Shown: positions 8,662 to 17,823, counted from the stretch's first letter. The stretch is DNA of 64,000 nucleotides from CAZHRK01 sp964534555 (GCA_964534555.1 CAZHRK010000001.1:372001-436000), one strand, 5' to 3'. Notes: generated from the sequence alone by a model not told the origin. Made by a program: numbers and translations.

Positions 8662-10461
8662 TTATGCTGCTTGAGGCTGATGCTGCACTTTTTTGTCATC
8701 AGTTTTTACTGTTGAATTTATAGAAAGCTCTTTGAGCTGGTATTGCTCAACCGTTGATGGGCAACCCATCATCAGGCAGCTTCCGTTTTGTGTTTTTGGG
8801 TACGCGATAACATCACGAATAGCATCAGAGTTGCTTAAAATCATGATGAGACGATCAACGCCGAACGCGATCCCTCCTTCAGGAGGATATCCCAAATTTT
8901 GTGCTTCGAGCAGGAATTTAAATTTTTCTTCAGCTTTTTCTTTGCTAATGCCAAGAATATCAAAAATTTTGCTTTGGACTTCTGACGAGTGGATCCGAAC
9001 AGATCCTCCGCCAAGCTCTTCGCCATTACAAACAAGGTCGTATGCTCGTGCTTTAACATCGCGCGGATCTTGTGACTCCCAGCCTGCTTGTGGTGATGTA
9101 AACTGGTGATGGCGCGCTGCCCATCGTTTGTTTTCTTTATCCCACTCAAACATAGGAAAGTCTGTAACCCAGAACATATTAAACGCTTTGGTATCGATAA
9201 GATTAAGCTCTTTACCAAGTCCAAGTCTAAGTTGTCCGAGCGTTGTCCAGGCTTCTTCGTGCTCACCAATCACTGCAAAAATAGTATCGGCTTCTGTCAG
9301 TCCTGGCAGCGCAGACTTGAGTTGCTGTGTAAAGTCTGCAGGAAGGAATTTTGAAATAGGGCTTTCAAGGGCACCATCTTTCCAGCGCATCCATAAAAGA
9401 CCTTTTCCACCAAGTTCTTTAACGACGTGATCGCTCCATTTATCAAGATCAGTACGTGAGAAGGAATGGTTTTTAACAACAAGAGCACCAACCTTTCCTC
9501 CACCAGCAAGTGCTGATTGAATAAAGTTGAGCGTTAGTGGTTTCATTACTGATGTAATATCATTAATCACAAGCTCAAAGCGTGTGTCTGGTTTGTCACT
9601 TCCATATTTTGCAAAAACTTCATCGTACGTGTGGCGCTTAAGCGGGAGCTGTAAATCGATATTAAGAAATTTTTTCCATAGAATTTTGTAAAGGCCTTCA
9701 CACACTGTTTGGATATCATTTTCATCTGCAAATGCCATCTCGATATCAAGCTGTGTGAATTCTGGTTGTCTATTTGCACGAAGCGCTTCATCTCTAAAGC
9801 AGCGTGCGATTTGGAAATAACGCTCAAGCCCGCCAACCATAAGGAGCTGTTTATAAATCTGTGGTGACTCTGCTAGGCCGTAGAACGTTCCTGGCTGCAA
9901 TCTGCTTGGCACTAAGAAATTGCGAGCACCTCCAGGAGTACTTTTTGTTAAAGCAGGGGTTTCGATTTCATAAAAACCATTACCATTAAAATACTCTCGA
10001 ATTGTGTGGAGTACTTCATGGCGAATGCGCAGGTTGCGTTGCATCGTTGCTCTGCGCAGATCTAGGTAGCGATAGCGCAGGCGTAGCTCTTCAGATACTT
10101 TTTCATCATCAAGCTGAAATGGTAGGGGATTTGATTTTGAGAGAATCTGGAGCGTTGTAATTTGTACTTCAAATGCACCTGTTTCCATATTTTTATTTAT
10201 GGCTTCTGGTGCGCGATTAATCACAGTTCCTTGTGCCGCGATAACAAATTCAGAACGTAGTGCATGAGCTGCAAGGACAGCATCATTATTAATAGCCGGG
10301 TCAAAAACAAGCTGAACGACGCCGCTGCGATCTCGTAGATCAACAAATATGACGCCGCCATGATCTCGACGACGAGCAACCCAACCATTAACGGTAATTT
10401 GTTTGCCCACATGCTCTGCAGAAACTTGTCCGCAGAAAATAGTTCTTTTTAAAAGCTGCAT
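8662..10461 (-). CDS. aspS: Aspartyl-tRNA synthetase
   Basis: Class IIb synthetase that charges tRNA-Asp, possibly also tRNA-Asn if the enzyme is non-discriminating. It shows the N-terminal OB anticodon-binding domain (VNGWVARRRDHGG), motif 2 (FRDEALRANRQPEFTQLD), the bacterial GAD insertion in the middle, and motif 3 (GGIAFGVDRLIMIL). The 599 residues match the bacterial type. AAAGGACG precedes the ATG. It heads a unit with trxA and the Nudix gene. The C-terminus has a short basic/Gln tail (KKVQHQPQAA) of no known role. Confidence 0.97.
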   Translation of the reverse strand: MQLLKRTIFCGQVSAEHVGKQITVNGWVARRRDHGGVIFVDLRDRSGVVQLVFDPAINNDAVLAAHALRSEFVIAAQGTVINRAPEAINKNMETGAFEVQITTLQILSKSNPLPFQLDDEKVSEELRLRYRYLDLRRATMQRNLRIRHEVLHTIREYFNGNGFYEIETPALTKSTPGGARNFLVPSRLQPGTFYGLAESPQIYKQLLMVGGLERYFQIARCFRDEALRANRQPEFTQLDIEMAFADENDIQTVCEGLYKILWKKFLNIDLQLPLKRHTYDEVFAKYGSDKPDTRFELVINDITSVMKPLTLNFIQSALAGGGKVGALVVKNHSFSRTDLDKWSDHVVKELGGKGLLWMRWKDGALESPISKFLPADFTQQLKSALPGLTEADTIFAVIGEHEEAWTTLGQLRLGLGKELNLIDTKAFNMFWVTDFPMFEWDKENKRWAARHHQFTSPQAGWESQDPRDVKARAYDLVCNGEELGGGSVRIHSSEVQSKIFDILGISKEKAEEKFKFLLEAQNLGYPPEGGIAFGVDRLIMILSNSDAIRDVIAYPKTQNGSCLMMGCPSTVEQYQLKELSINSTVKTDDKKVQHQPQAA

Positions 10462-10543
10462 AATACGTCCTTTATAAACAACGGCTGAAAGTGCCGGAGC
10501 AGGCTTATTGTAGCAGCTTTTGAATAAAATCGAAGAGCCAGAA

Positions 10544-11395
10544 CTAGATAACGGCTAATATTGCTAAGACAAGCGCCCCTACCGCGCAAGCGATTGCAAA
10601 GAATTGAGCTATTGTGCTTTTGCCCCAATCTTTTAGAAAAATTACACTGCCGATAGCAAGGCAAGCTGCGTATCCTAGCGACGTTCCAAGTTCTCCAAGG
10701 AATGCTTGTGCAAAGCTAACACACGCCATAAGCATAAGGATTCCCAAGAGTTTTTTAACTTCTTCCATCCATGCTCCAGCGCGTGGGAATATGCTGAGTG
10801 TGCTTGAGAATGTTCCAATAACCAGGAGCAGCATTCCCATACCTAATGCAAAGCTGAGCATGACAGCAAATCCCATAAGTGGGTTGCTTTGTTTTCCAGC
10901 TATGCCCAGAATAACTGCGAGTGCTGGGGTCAAGCATGGTGATGCTATAGTTCCAGACATCATCCCATAAAAGAAAATGCTCGTAAGGGATTGGCTTTTT
11001 GCCTCTGTTCCGTTCGACTGCATGAATGATGGTATATACATGTCATACAGACCAAGCATGCTTCCTGCAAGATATCCAAAGAAGCCGACAACAAGAACAA
11101 CAAACCATGGTTTTGCAAACCATGTGCCAAACAGGACAGACGTTGTTGCTGATACGTATCCAAGCAATGCATAAATGAGTGCAAGGCCACTAATATATGT
11201 AAGGGCTCTGCAGAAGTTGGCAAAAACTGATTTACTGCTTCCCTGCTGTAAAATTCCTGCTGTAATAGGAATCATAGGGTATAAGCATGGGGTAAAGCTT
11301 ACAAGCATACCGCCGATGAAAGCTGATGCTAAAAGAAGGAGCGGTGAGCTTGTAGGTTGTGATGCTGTTGATAGAAGGCTCATCAAGTCGTTCAT
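10544..11395 (-). CDS. DsbD/CcdA-type transmembrane electron transporter
   Basis: Inner-membrane protein that carries reducing equivalents from cytoplasmic thioredoxin to periplasmic thiol proteins. About seven or eight helices are visible. Both diagnostic cysteines are present, in FTPCLYP near the N-terminus and ASPCLTPAL in the middle, each in the proline-rich context of the DsbD beta domain. At 283 residues it lacks the periplasmic alpha and thioredoxin-like gamma domains of full DsbD, so another exported thiol protein must receive the electrons. AAAGGA lies before the ATG. It sits just upstream of aspS-trxA, but an 82-base gap leaves co-transcription open. Confidence 0.85.
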   Translation of the reverse strand: MNDLMSLLSTASQPTSSPLLLLASAFIGGMLVSFTPCLYPMIPITAGILQQGSSKSVFANFCRALTYISGLALIYALLGYVSATTSVLFGTWFAKPWFVVLVVGFFGYLAGSMLGLYDMYIPSFMQSNGTEAKSQSLTSIFFYGMMSGTIASPCLTPALAVILGIAGKQSNPLMGFAVMLSFALGMGMLLLVIGTFSSTLSIFPRAGAWMEEVKKLLGILMLMACVSFAQAFLGELGTSLGYAACLAIGSVIFLKDWGKSTIAQFFAIACAVGALVLAILAVI

Positions 11396-11456
11396 TGCTA
11401 TCCTTTAGGGTATGCATGGGGTACAGAATTTTAATTCAAAATTAAGTTTAGTGTCT

Positions 11457-11472
11457 GAGTCGGGACCGACTC
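11457..11472. promoter_or_regulatory. Perfect dyad upstream of the DsbD/CcdA-like gene
   Basis: GAGTCGG GA CCGACTC is a 16-base inverted repeat 61 bases before the DsbD/CcdA-like start codon on the minus strand, between that gene and the preceding terminator. It could be an operator. As RNA it forms a six-pair stem with a GGAC loop. On the plus strand a T-rich run follows, but no plus-strand gene ends here. Confidence 0.35.
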
Positions 11473-11502
11473 AATCTTTTTTGTGGTTGCAGTTTTTAAC
11501 AC

Positions 11503-11532
11503 AATAAAAAAGGGCCCACAAGTGTGAGCCCT
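11503..11532 (-). terminator. Intrinsic terminator of the first tectonin/tail gene
   Basis: On the minus strand the stem AGGGCTCACA / TGTGGGCCCT (one mismatch) with a 2-base loop is followed by TTTTTTAT. It begins 23 bases after the stop of the gene at 11556. Confidence 0.75.
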
Positions 11533-11555
11533 GAAATTCAGTAAAATACCGAATT

Positions 11556-13721
11556 TTATTTTTTAGCGGCAGCTTTTTTGCCAGCTGGTTTTTTGCCAGC
11601 GGCTGGTTTTTTAGCTGCATCTTTAGAAGCCGCGCCCTTCATAGCAGGTGCTTTGTGTCCTGCTTTAGCGTTTTTAGCTTCACGCTTAGCGTTCTTCGCT
11701 TTAGGCTTTTTAGCAGCAGCAGCTTTTTTAGCTACAGCTTTTTTAGATTTTTTCATTTCTTTTTTAGGTGCTTTAGCTACAGCAGCTTTGCTGCCTGCTT
11801 TAGCTTCTGCTTTTTTGCTTGCTTTTTTGTTTGCTTTAGCAGCAGCTTTTCTACCTTTAACTGCTTTACCTTTAGCTTTAGCAGGCTTTGCACCTTTAGC
11901 TACAGCATCTTTAGCAGCAGCGGCAGCGCTTGTTTTTGCTTTGCCTTTGCTTGCTTTAGCTTTACCTTTAGCGCCACGGCCTTTAGCTTTAGCTTTTTTA
12001 GCAGCTTTTACTTTGCCAGCTTTTTTAGCTTCTACGCGGGCTGTTGGAGCTTCTGCAGCAGCAGGTGTTGCTGTTACAACTGCTACAGCTGGTTGACCAG
12101 GAGCAGCAGGTGCTTTTGTTTCAACTTTAACTGAAACACCCATTGGTTTGCCGTTGTCGTAGTATGAATCTTCTTCATCAACGATTACAACATAGCCAGC
12201 AGCGTTAACAGATACTTCTTCAATACCAGCAGACTCTACGCCAGCAGCATTTTCAAGAGCATCCCAGTCTTCGTTAACCCATCTGTGGAGTGTTCCTGTT
12301 TCTTTTTCAATAGCATAGATGTGCTCTTTGCTTCCTACAGCGATTTCTTCAAAGTGTTCATCGCCCATTTCTTCCCAAGCGCACTCTGTTGCTGTTGATT
12401 CTTCAGCATCAAGCATGTATGCCTTGCCTGATGTGTTAAGAGCAACAACTGTGCCATCTACACCAGCAGCAACATCGCTTACTGTGCCTTTTTCGATAGC
12501 AACCCAGCCTGTGCTATTGTGTCTGTAGAGCGTTGCTGATTCGATATCAACAGCGTAGATGTGGTCTTTGTTACCAACAGCGATAGCATCAAGCTCAAGT
12601 GACTCGTTGCCTGCGCCTACAGCTACTGCTTCAACAGTTCCAGCAACGATATCTTTAAGCATGTATACTTTGCCGAGCGTATCAAGAACGATAGCTGTGC
12701 CATCTGATGCAACAGCAACAGCATCTGGGCTAACTGCAACACCAGCAGCTGTTTTGAGTTGTGTTACAACCCATGGGTTTTCAGCCATGCTGTTGAAATC
12801 AAAACGCATGAGCATTGTGTGTGATTCGTTGATTGCAAGAACCACTGGTTTGCCGTTAAGGCTACCACATGATACGCTTTCAACATCACCAGTTTCTTCT
12901 TCCATGCCAGCTGGAATTACAGGTTCTGCAGTGTATGCAGGTGCTTTTAAGATTTGATCATAAACTGCACCGTTTTCTGCTGTACGTTCTGCTTTTGAAA
13001 CTACAAAGTGACCTTCTGTGCCAGCTGCTCTGCTTGGTGATTTCCAGTCGTTAATTAAAACTGACTTATATGGGCCACCCCAGTAGCTGCTTCCTTCATT
13101 CCACACAATACCTGTTCCTGGGCCATGTGCCGCTACGATTTGAACAGTATCGCCTGATGCAACTACACCATTTTTACCTGATGGGGAAACGAGTTTAAAC
13201 TCTTCTGATCCATCAGATGTTTGTGGGCGTGACGGTTGGCTGATGATGACTTCATGGTGTGAAAAACCGTTTGCTTGAGTTGCTGTAAGCTCTCTGTTCC
13301 AACGGCTTGCTTTGTTTCTCCACCATACAAGACCGTTAGGGAAGAAGCCTGAAACTGTTGGGTATCCGAAACCTACGTAAAGAGATACGATTTTGATCTT
13401 ATCGCCATACTTGATTTCATCGTCGTTGAATTTGTTGTCTGGGTCAACAAGCAGTAGAAGGTTTGGACCATTTACTGTTCTTGCATCGCCGCCAATCAAA
13501 GGCTCGCAATCAAGTTGTGGGTTTTGACGAGCGCTACGAGGACCAACCCCGTCTACACTTTCGTTTTCCCATGCACGAGATGAACCGTGTGCCCACATGT
13601 TTGCGTTTTCTACCACTGATTTAAACGTAACCAGTCCACCGTATCGCAATGCTGCGAATGCGGTAGATGATGCACTTAGTACTAGTGCACAGAGGAGCGA
13701 AGCTCCCAACATTTTCTTCAT
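11556..13721 (-). CDS. Exported tectonin-propeller protein with Lys/Ala-rich histone-H1-like tail (paralogue A)
   Basis: The start at 13721 is set by AGGAG; an upstream in-frame GTG adds two residues. A signal peptide ends near STAFA. The mature N-terminus begins ALRYGG, like its paralogue at 14867, and forms a beta-rich, possibly beta-trefoil domain to about residue 270. Residues about 280-520 hold six repeats of 36-45 residues with cores such as DAIAVGNKDHIYAV, VAAGVDGTVVAL and EIAVGSKEHIYAI, typical of a six-bladed tectonin (lectin-like) propeller. From about residue 560 to the end it is almost only Lys, Ala, Gly, Pro and Arg, with AKK/KAK repeats as in histone H1 tails. The family is inferred from motifs. 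Ligand and location after export are unknown; the tail suggests binding to DNA, RNA or an anionic surface. Confidence 0.8.
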   Translation of the reverse strand: MKKMLGASLLCALVLSASSTAFAALRYGGLVTFKSVVENANMWAHGSSRAWENESVDGVGPRSARQNPQLDCEPLIGGDARTVNGPNLLLLVDPDNKFNDDEIKYGDKIKIVSLYVGFGYPTVSGFFPNGLVWWRNKASRWNRELTATQANGFSHHEVIISQPSRPQTSDGSEEFKLVSPSGKNGVVASGDTVQIVAAHGPGTGIVWNEGSSYWGGPYKSVLINDWKSPSRAAGTEGHFVVSKAERTAENGAVYDQILKAPAYTAEPVIPAGMEEETGDVESVSCGSLNGKPVVLAINESHTMLMRFDFNSMAENPWVVTQLKTAAGVAVSPDAVAVASDGTAIVLDTLGKVYMLKDIVAGTVEAVAVGAGNESLELDAIAVGNKDHIYAVDIESATLYRHNSTGWVAIEKGTVSDVAAGVDGTVVALNTSGKAYMLDAEESTATECAWEEMGDEHFEEIAVGSKEHIYAIEKETGTLHRWVNEDWDALENAAGVESAGIEEVSVNAAGYVVIVDEEDSYYDNGKPMGVSVKVETKAPAAPGQPAVAVVTATPAAAEAPTARVEAKKAGKVKAAKKAKAKGRGAKGKAKASKGKAKTSAAAAAKDAVAKGAKPAKAKGKAVKGRKAAAKANKKASKKAEAKAGSKAAVAKAPKKEMKKSKKAVAKKAAAAKKPKAKNAKREAKNAKAGHKAPAMKGAASKDAAKKPAAGKKPAGKKAAAKK

Positions 13722-13931
13722 AAGCACTCTCCTGTAAATTATGAAGCGAGGTTTTTACTGACTATTAAGTTCAATTTTGAAAACACATAGGATTTCAAGA
13801 TTTGAACCTATACGATTCAGCATCATTAAATCTACGGTTTAGTGAGTTTTATCTCAGCCGCCTGGTCAGCTTAATTATTTCGCTTTATACTGAGTCAAGA
13901 GATCTTTATTTATCGGCAAAGGAATGCTTTA

Positions 13932-14804
13932 ATGTTTGGATTTTTTAAGAGCAAAATTACCAAGATTTTTACTGCGGTTACGACGCGCTTTTCAAAGCTC
14001 TTTTCTACAAATCAATTCGATGAGGCAGCTGTTAAGGAACTTACCGATATTTTGCTTTCAGCTGATACAGGCGTTAAAGCGACTGAGCTGATCATAAAAA
14101 AGTTACAAGATCAGAATCCATCTGACATAAAGTCTGCGCTCAATACTATTTTAGTCCAGATGCTTAATGGTCAGGTCGTTCGCACTGATGTTCCCAAGAT
14201 TCTTATTCTTGTCGGTATTAACGGCAGCGGAAAAACGACTTTTATATCAAAGTACGCACATCTTCTTAAGTCTCAGGGCAAGCGAGTGCTTGTTGTTGCT
14301 GCAGATACTTTTCGTGCAGCAGCTACTGAGCAACTTGCTCACTGGGCAAAAAGTATTGGAGTTGATCTAGTTGAGGGTGGTGCAAATCAAGATCCAGCAT
14401 CAGTTGTTTTTGATGGCTGCAAGCGTTTTGTAGCAGGTGGTTATGATCATCTGATTATTGATACAGCAGGGCGCTTACAGACAAAAGTAAATCTGATGAA
14501 AGAGCTTGAGAAAATCGTTAAAATTATTGCTCGCCATCTTCCCGATGAAACTATTGATGTTTGGCTTACAATCGATAGTATGCTCGGGCAAAACGTAGTA
14601 TCTCAAGTTGAGCTTTTTCATGAGGCTGCAAAACTTACAGGCTTGATTCTAACCAAAATGGATGGCACTGGTAAGGGTGGAATTGTTTTTGCGCTAGCGC
14701 AAAAGTTTAATGTACCCGTTGTTTATATGACCTTTGGTGAAGCGGTTGATGATATCAAGCGATTTGATGCTACAGAATATGTAAGCGGATTACTTGATGG
14801 ATAG
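13932..14804 (+). CDS. ftsY: Signal recognition particle receptor FtsY
   Basis: SRP GTPase that docks ribosome-SRP complexes at the inner membrane. The N domain is followed by G1 GINGSGKTT (residues 95-103), the DTFRAAATEQL insertion-box motif, G3 DTAGRLQ, G4 TKMDGTGKGG, and the terminal FDATEYVSGLL. At 290 residues it lacks the long acidic A domain of some proteobacterial FtsY proteins, and its N-terminus is basic and hydrophobic instead. AAAGGA precedes the ATG. It is the only gene between the two tectonin/tail paralogues, on the opposite strand. Confidence 0.96.
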   Translation: MFGFFKSKITKIFTAVTTRFSKLFSTNQFDEAAVKELTDILLSADTGVKATELIIKKLQDQNPSDIKSALNTILVQMLNGQVVRTDVPKILILVGINGSGKTTFISKYAHLLKSQGKRVLVVAADTFRAAATEQLAHWAKSIGVDLVEGGANQDPASVVFDGCKRFVAGGYDHLIIDTAGRLQTKVNLMKELEKIVKIIARHLPDETIDVWLTIDSMLGQNVVSQVELFHEAAKLTGLILTKMDGTGKGGIVFALAQKFNVPVVYMTFGEAVDDIKRFDATEYVSGLLDG

Positions 14805-14814
14805 TGTTTTAAGT

Positions 14815-14845
14815 AAAAGAGGCCGGATATTTCCGGCCTCTTTTT
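14815..14845. terminator. Bidirectional intrinsic terminator after ftsY
   Basis: AAAAGAGGCCGGA (14815-14827) pairs perfectly with TCCGGCCTCTTTT (14832-14844) around a 4-base loop. It lies between the convergent ends of ftsY and the gene at 14867. Confidence 0.92.
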
Positions 14846-14866
14846 GTATGCTGTAAGTGAGATGAT

Positions 14867-17101
14867 TTATTTTTTCTTAGCAGCTTTTTTAACAGCATTC
14901 TTAGCGACTTTTTGATGCGCTTTCTTTTGATTGCCAGCTACCTTTTTAGCAGCCTTCTTACGTGGTGCACCTTTTGCTTTTTTACCAATTTTAGGAGCTG
15001 ATTTTTTCTTGTTAGCGTGAGATTTTTTCTCTTTTTTGTTTTTGTTGTTTTGCTTTTTCTTACGCTTGCTTTCTACTGCTTTAGTAGGCTTAGGTCCTGT
15101 TGCTTGTAGCGCTTTTTCTGATGTTGCAGCAACTTGAGCAACTGGGGTAACTGTGCTTGGTACCACTGCAGCAACTACTGGCGCTTCTGGAGCGCTTGCT
15201 GTAGCTGGAGCTGTTTCGATTTTAACGCCAGCGTTACCAGCTTGGTAGATTGCAAGTCTAGGTGTTGTTGCAAAGTAGCTACCCGCAGCGTTAACGCTTA
15301 TACTGTCAAACCCGTATGTTTCTTGGCCATCTTTTCCGTTAATAACCACAAGTTTGTCATCAACGATTTTGCCAAGGGTACCATCTTCAAGTACGACCAT
15401 AACCTGGTTTTTGCTGCCACATGATACTGAGATAACTCTATCAGGAATAACAATATCCCATGTTAGGTCATCGACTTTTGATGAAGCTCTGTTGAGGCGT
15501 AAAAGCTCTCTATTTGAGCTTATTGCATATACTGTGCCGTCAATTCCTGCAGATACATCTGTGATACCAAATTCTTGGAGCACCCAGGTGCGATTTTGCC
15601 ACTGGAACAACACATTATCGTCAATAGCCCAGATGTTTCCATCATTACCAATTGTTCCGCTATCAAAATCTGTATCATCATTCCCAGCGCCTACGCCAGC
15701 AAGAATTTTAAAGGCTGTTTGGCCATTTTCTTGTAGGTATGCTTTACCATTTTGCCCTATGAGCAGCACATCGCCTTCAGATGATACTGAAACGTATTCT
15801 GGTGCGATTGGTTGTCCCATGCCATCAACAGGGTCAAGGCGTACCCAGCGCGTATCTACTTTTTCATCAAATACCCAGAGGCATGATTTGTTTGATGCAA
15901 GGCAAACAGTTTTCATTTGTCCATTAGCAGAACCAACAGCAACATTCATTGTTGCGCCAGGTGTTTGTACTGCTTCTGCTGGAGCGTTTTCAATAATAAC
16001 TAGTTCTATTAATTCCCATGGGCCACGACCACTAATACTTCCTGCAGCCCAGTTTCCCTGAGCAAATCCTTTGTGCCAATCAGCAGGTTTATTTTCATGG
16101 ATACAGAGGTATCCTGGACGTGATTTTGATATAAGGCGAACGTTAGCAAGTGAGTTAGGATCTTCAAAATCGACCATCCATTGTTCCCACCATCCAGCTT
16201 CACCTTCTTGATCATTTGAACCTGAGAAGTTTTGGTTTGCAAATACAGCATCAGCAGTATTGATATCCATCTGTAAATTATTGTTCCCAGCTGCCGCAGA
16301 TTTTAGACCAACATAGTTTTTATAGCGCAGGAGGGTAAATTGGCATGCAGGATCATTTAAATCAGTTCCTGTTGCGCGGAGTCTGTTGTTATCAACTCTA
16401 AGAAATTTACCTGCAGTCTCAGCTCTGAGTGACTTAATTGCGACTTTAACACCATTCTGTAACTGTGCCATTGCTGGTGCGTTATCACCGCGTCTTAAAA
16501 GTTCAATCACAAAATAATCATTTGTATCTCTGCCAGGGAACGTTGTCACTTCTTGTACGTTTGCAAGCCCACTGTGCGGCGTGTTTGCAGGGTATTTATT
16601 TGGATGTGAGTGAAGTACTTGACCTGTATTAACGTGTTGGATTTTAAGTTTATTAAAAATACCTATTTTTCCGCCTTCAGCTTCGATTATTTTCCAGTTG
16701 CTATCAGGATTTCCGTTAGGAACTATCGTAACCTGTCCTTGCCCTGTTACTACTGATTTATTTTTTACATCAGCGTAGCTGTGCAAAAAGTAATTTTGTG
16801 GCTCCCCTGTACCGAATGGTACGCGTTCAAAACGTATGACATCGTTAAGCTTTACCTCAGTTCCTAGCGCCGGCTCTGGTGCACCATGCGCACCACGGAC
16901 GCGCCAAAAATCACCAACTGCGGTTGCAACAACGAAATCTTGGTTAGAAATAGGTTGCTTAGGTGTGACATCTGTACGACCTGTAAGCTTATTTCCAGTG
17001 TTTGCATGGCGTAGCTTGACCCAATCGCCGTAACGAAGTTGGTTTGCGGCAAAGCTTGTTTGTATCATAAGCCCCGCAAGAAGAACTAAGAATTTCTTCA
17101 T
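14867..17101 (-). CDS. Exported MIR-domain / tectonin-propeller protein with Lys-rich tail (paralogue B)
   Basis: A signal peptide (MKKFLVLLAGLMIQTSFA) precedes NQLRYGDWVKLRH. Residues about 20-200 form three MIR-like repeats, the clearest being QHVNTGQVLHSH followed by VTTFPGRDTNDYFVIE, together a beta-trefoil as in SDF2 or mannosyltransferases. Residues about 210-375 look like a second trefoil (IKSLRAETAGKFLRV and later SRPGYLCIHE). Six tectonin-type repeats span about 380-630 (VSSEGDVLLIG, DVSAGIDGTVYAI, SVSCGSKNQVMVV). The last 85 residues or so are Lys/Ala/Asn-rich. AGGAGAGT precedes the ATG, as in paralogue A. The likely role is surface or secreted glycan binding with an anionic-ligand tail; this is inference from folds. 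Confidence 0.82.
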   Translation of the reverse strand: MKKFLVLLAGLMIQTSFAANQLRYGDWVKLRHANTGNKLTGRTDVTPKQPISNQDFVVATAVGDFWRVRGAHGAPEPALGTEVKLNDVIRFERVPFGTGEPQNYFLHSYADVKNKSVVTGQGQVTIVPNGNPDSNWKIIEAEGGKIGIFNKLKIQHVNTGQVLHSHPNKYPANTPHSGLANVQEVTTFPGRDTNDYFVIELLRRGDNAPAMAQLQNGVKVAIKSLRAETAGKFLRVDNNRLRATGTDLNDPACQFTLLRYKNYVGLKSAAAGNNNLQMDINTADAVFANQNFSGSNDQEGEAGWWEQWMVDFEDPNSLANVRLISKSRPGYLCIHENKPADWHKGFAQGNWAAGSISGRGPWELIELVIIENAPAEAVQTPGATMNVAVGSANGQMKTVCLASNKSCLWVFDEKVDTRWVRLDPVDGMGQPIAPEYVSVSSEGDVLLIGQNGKAYLQENGQTAFKILAGVGAGNDDTDFDSGTIGNDGNIWAIDDNVLFQWQNRTWVLQEFGITDVSAGIDGTVYAISSNRELLRLNRASSKVDDLTWDIVIPDRVISVSCGSKNQVMVVLEDGTLGKIVDDKLVVINGKDGQETYGFDSISVNAAGSYFATTPRLAIYQAGNAGVKIETAPATASAPEAPVVAAVVPSTVTPVAQVAATSEKALQATGPKPTKAVESKRKKKQNNKNKKEKKSHANKKKSAPKIGKKAKGAPRKKAAKKVAGNQKKAHQKVAKNAVKKAAKKK

Positions 17102-17232
17102 TTTGACTCTCCTAAAATTAGTAAGGTATTGATTAGCGTTAATAACTCACGCTAGTAAGTTTAATTGTCTCCATGAACTTATAATAATTAATTTCTATCT
17201 GAAAATTCAATACTATTGTGAGAGGGTATTTC

Positions 17233-17823
17233 ATGTTCTTGAATCGCACCTTTGGATCGTTATTCTGCTCTTTTTGGCATGCCCTCGGCCTTTGTTTTCT
17301 AATGTTTACTAGTAAATTTCTGGTGGCGGGTAGAAAGTTGCCAGCAGTACCTGCCGCGGATAACAAAGTTGAGCAAGCCATCTCATTGAAAGCAGCTTTA
17401 GGTGCCAGACCCGAGGGTTTTAATGATAAAAAGAGCTTTGCTCTGTCATTACTTCAAGGAGAAGTTGATCTGAATTATGATGATAGCGCTAAGCGACTTG
17501 GGTCTCTTTACTGGTCAAATCAACAAGATCTCTATCATCAGCTTATCTCTCTTTCAGATATCAAAAGCCGTAAATTATGCCTTCTGCGCGCTATAAATAG
17601 TCGGTATCCTGATGGTTGCGCTCTGCTTAGTTTTTTTAAGGATTGCTTATCAGAAGAGCTTGTGCTGATGGAATTTGAAAATGAAATACTTCAAAAAAGG
17701 CCACTGGTAAAGCTTGTTAGTGCACAGGGCGTTCTTAAATCCTTGTCTGATAATCGATTTGAGCTTTTGAAGCGTCTGCGGTTCTTGCTTGAGTCATCAG
17801 AGAGCTTTATTTCTTGTGATTAG
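17233..17823 (+). CDS. Hypothetical protein, probably exported or membrane-anchored
   Basis: No family recognised. The N-terminus holds a hydrophobic stretch (SFWHALGLCFLMFTSKFLVAG) that could be a signal peptide or anchor, followed by a soluble, mostly helical region with many Leu and charged residues. I chose the ATG at 17233 because GAGAGGG lies seven bases before it; the longer frame would start with the GTG inside that ribosome site. It starts divergently from the tectonin paralogue B, with about 130 bases between start codons. Confidence 0.5.
   Translation: MFLNRTFGSLFCSFWHALGLCFLMFTSKFLVAGRKLPAVPAADNKVEQAISLKAALGARPEGFNDKKSFALSLLQGEVDLNYDDSAKRLGSLYWSNQQDLYHQLISLSDIKSRKLCLLRAINSRYPDGCALLSFFKDCLSEELVLMEFENEILQKRPLVKLVSAQGVLKSLSDNRFELLKRLRFLLESSESFISCD

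Noticed and set aside
9106..9430. Plus-strand frames opposite aspS
   Set aside because: They lie wholly within a strongly conserved synthetase gene and lack ribosome sites.
11578..12134. Two long plus-strand reading frames (172 and 159 codons) opposite the Lys/Ala tail
   Set aside because: They are shadows of repeated AAA/GCT codons on the minus strand. Their products are Ala/Leu/Phe or Ser/Phe/Cys repeats without ribosome sites.
13728..13931. Small SRP RNA gene beside ftsY
   Set aside because: I looked for the conserved GGAA-tetraloop hairpin and found none.
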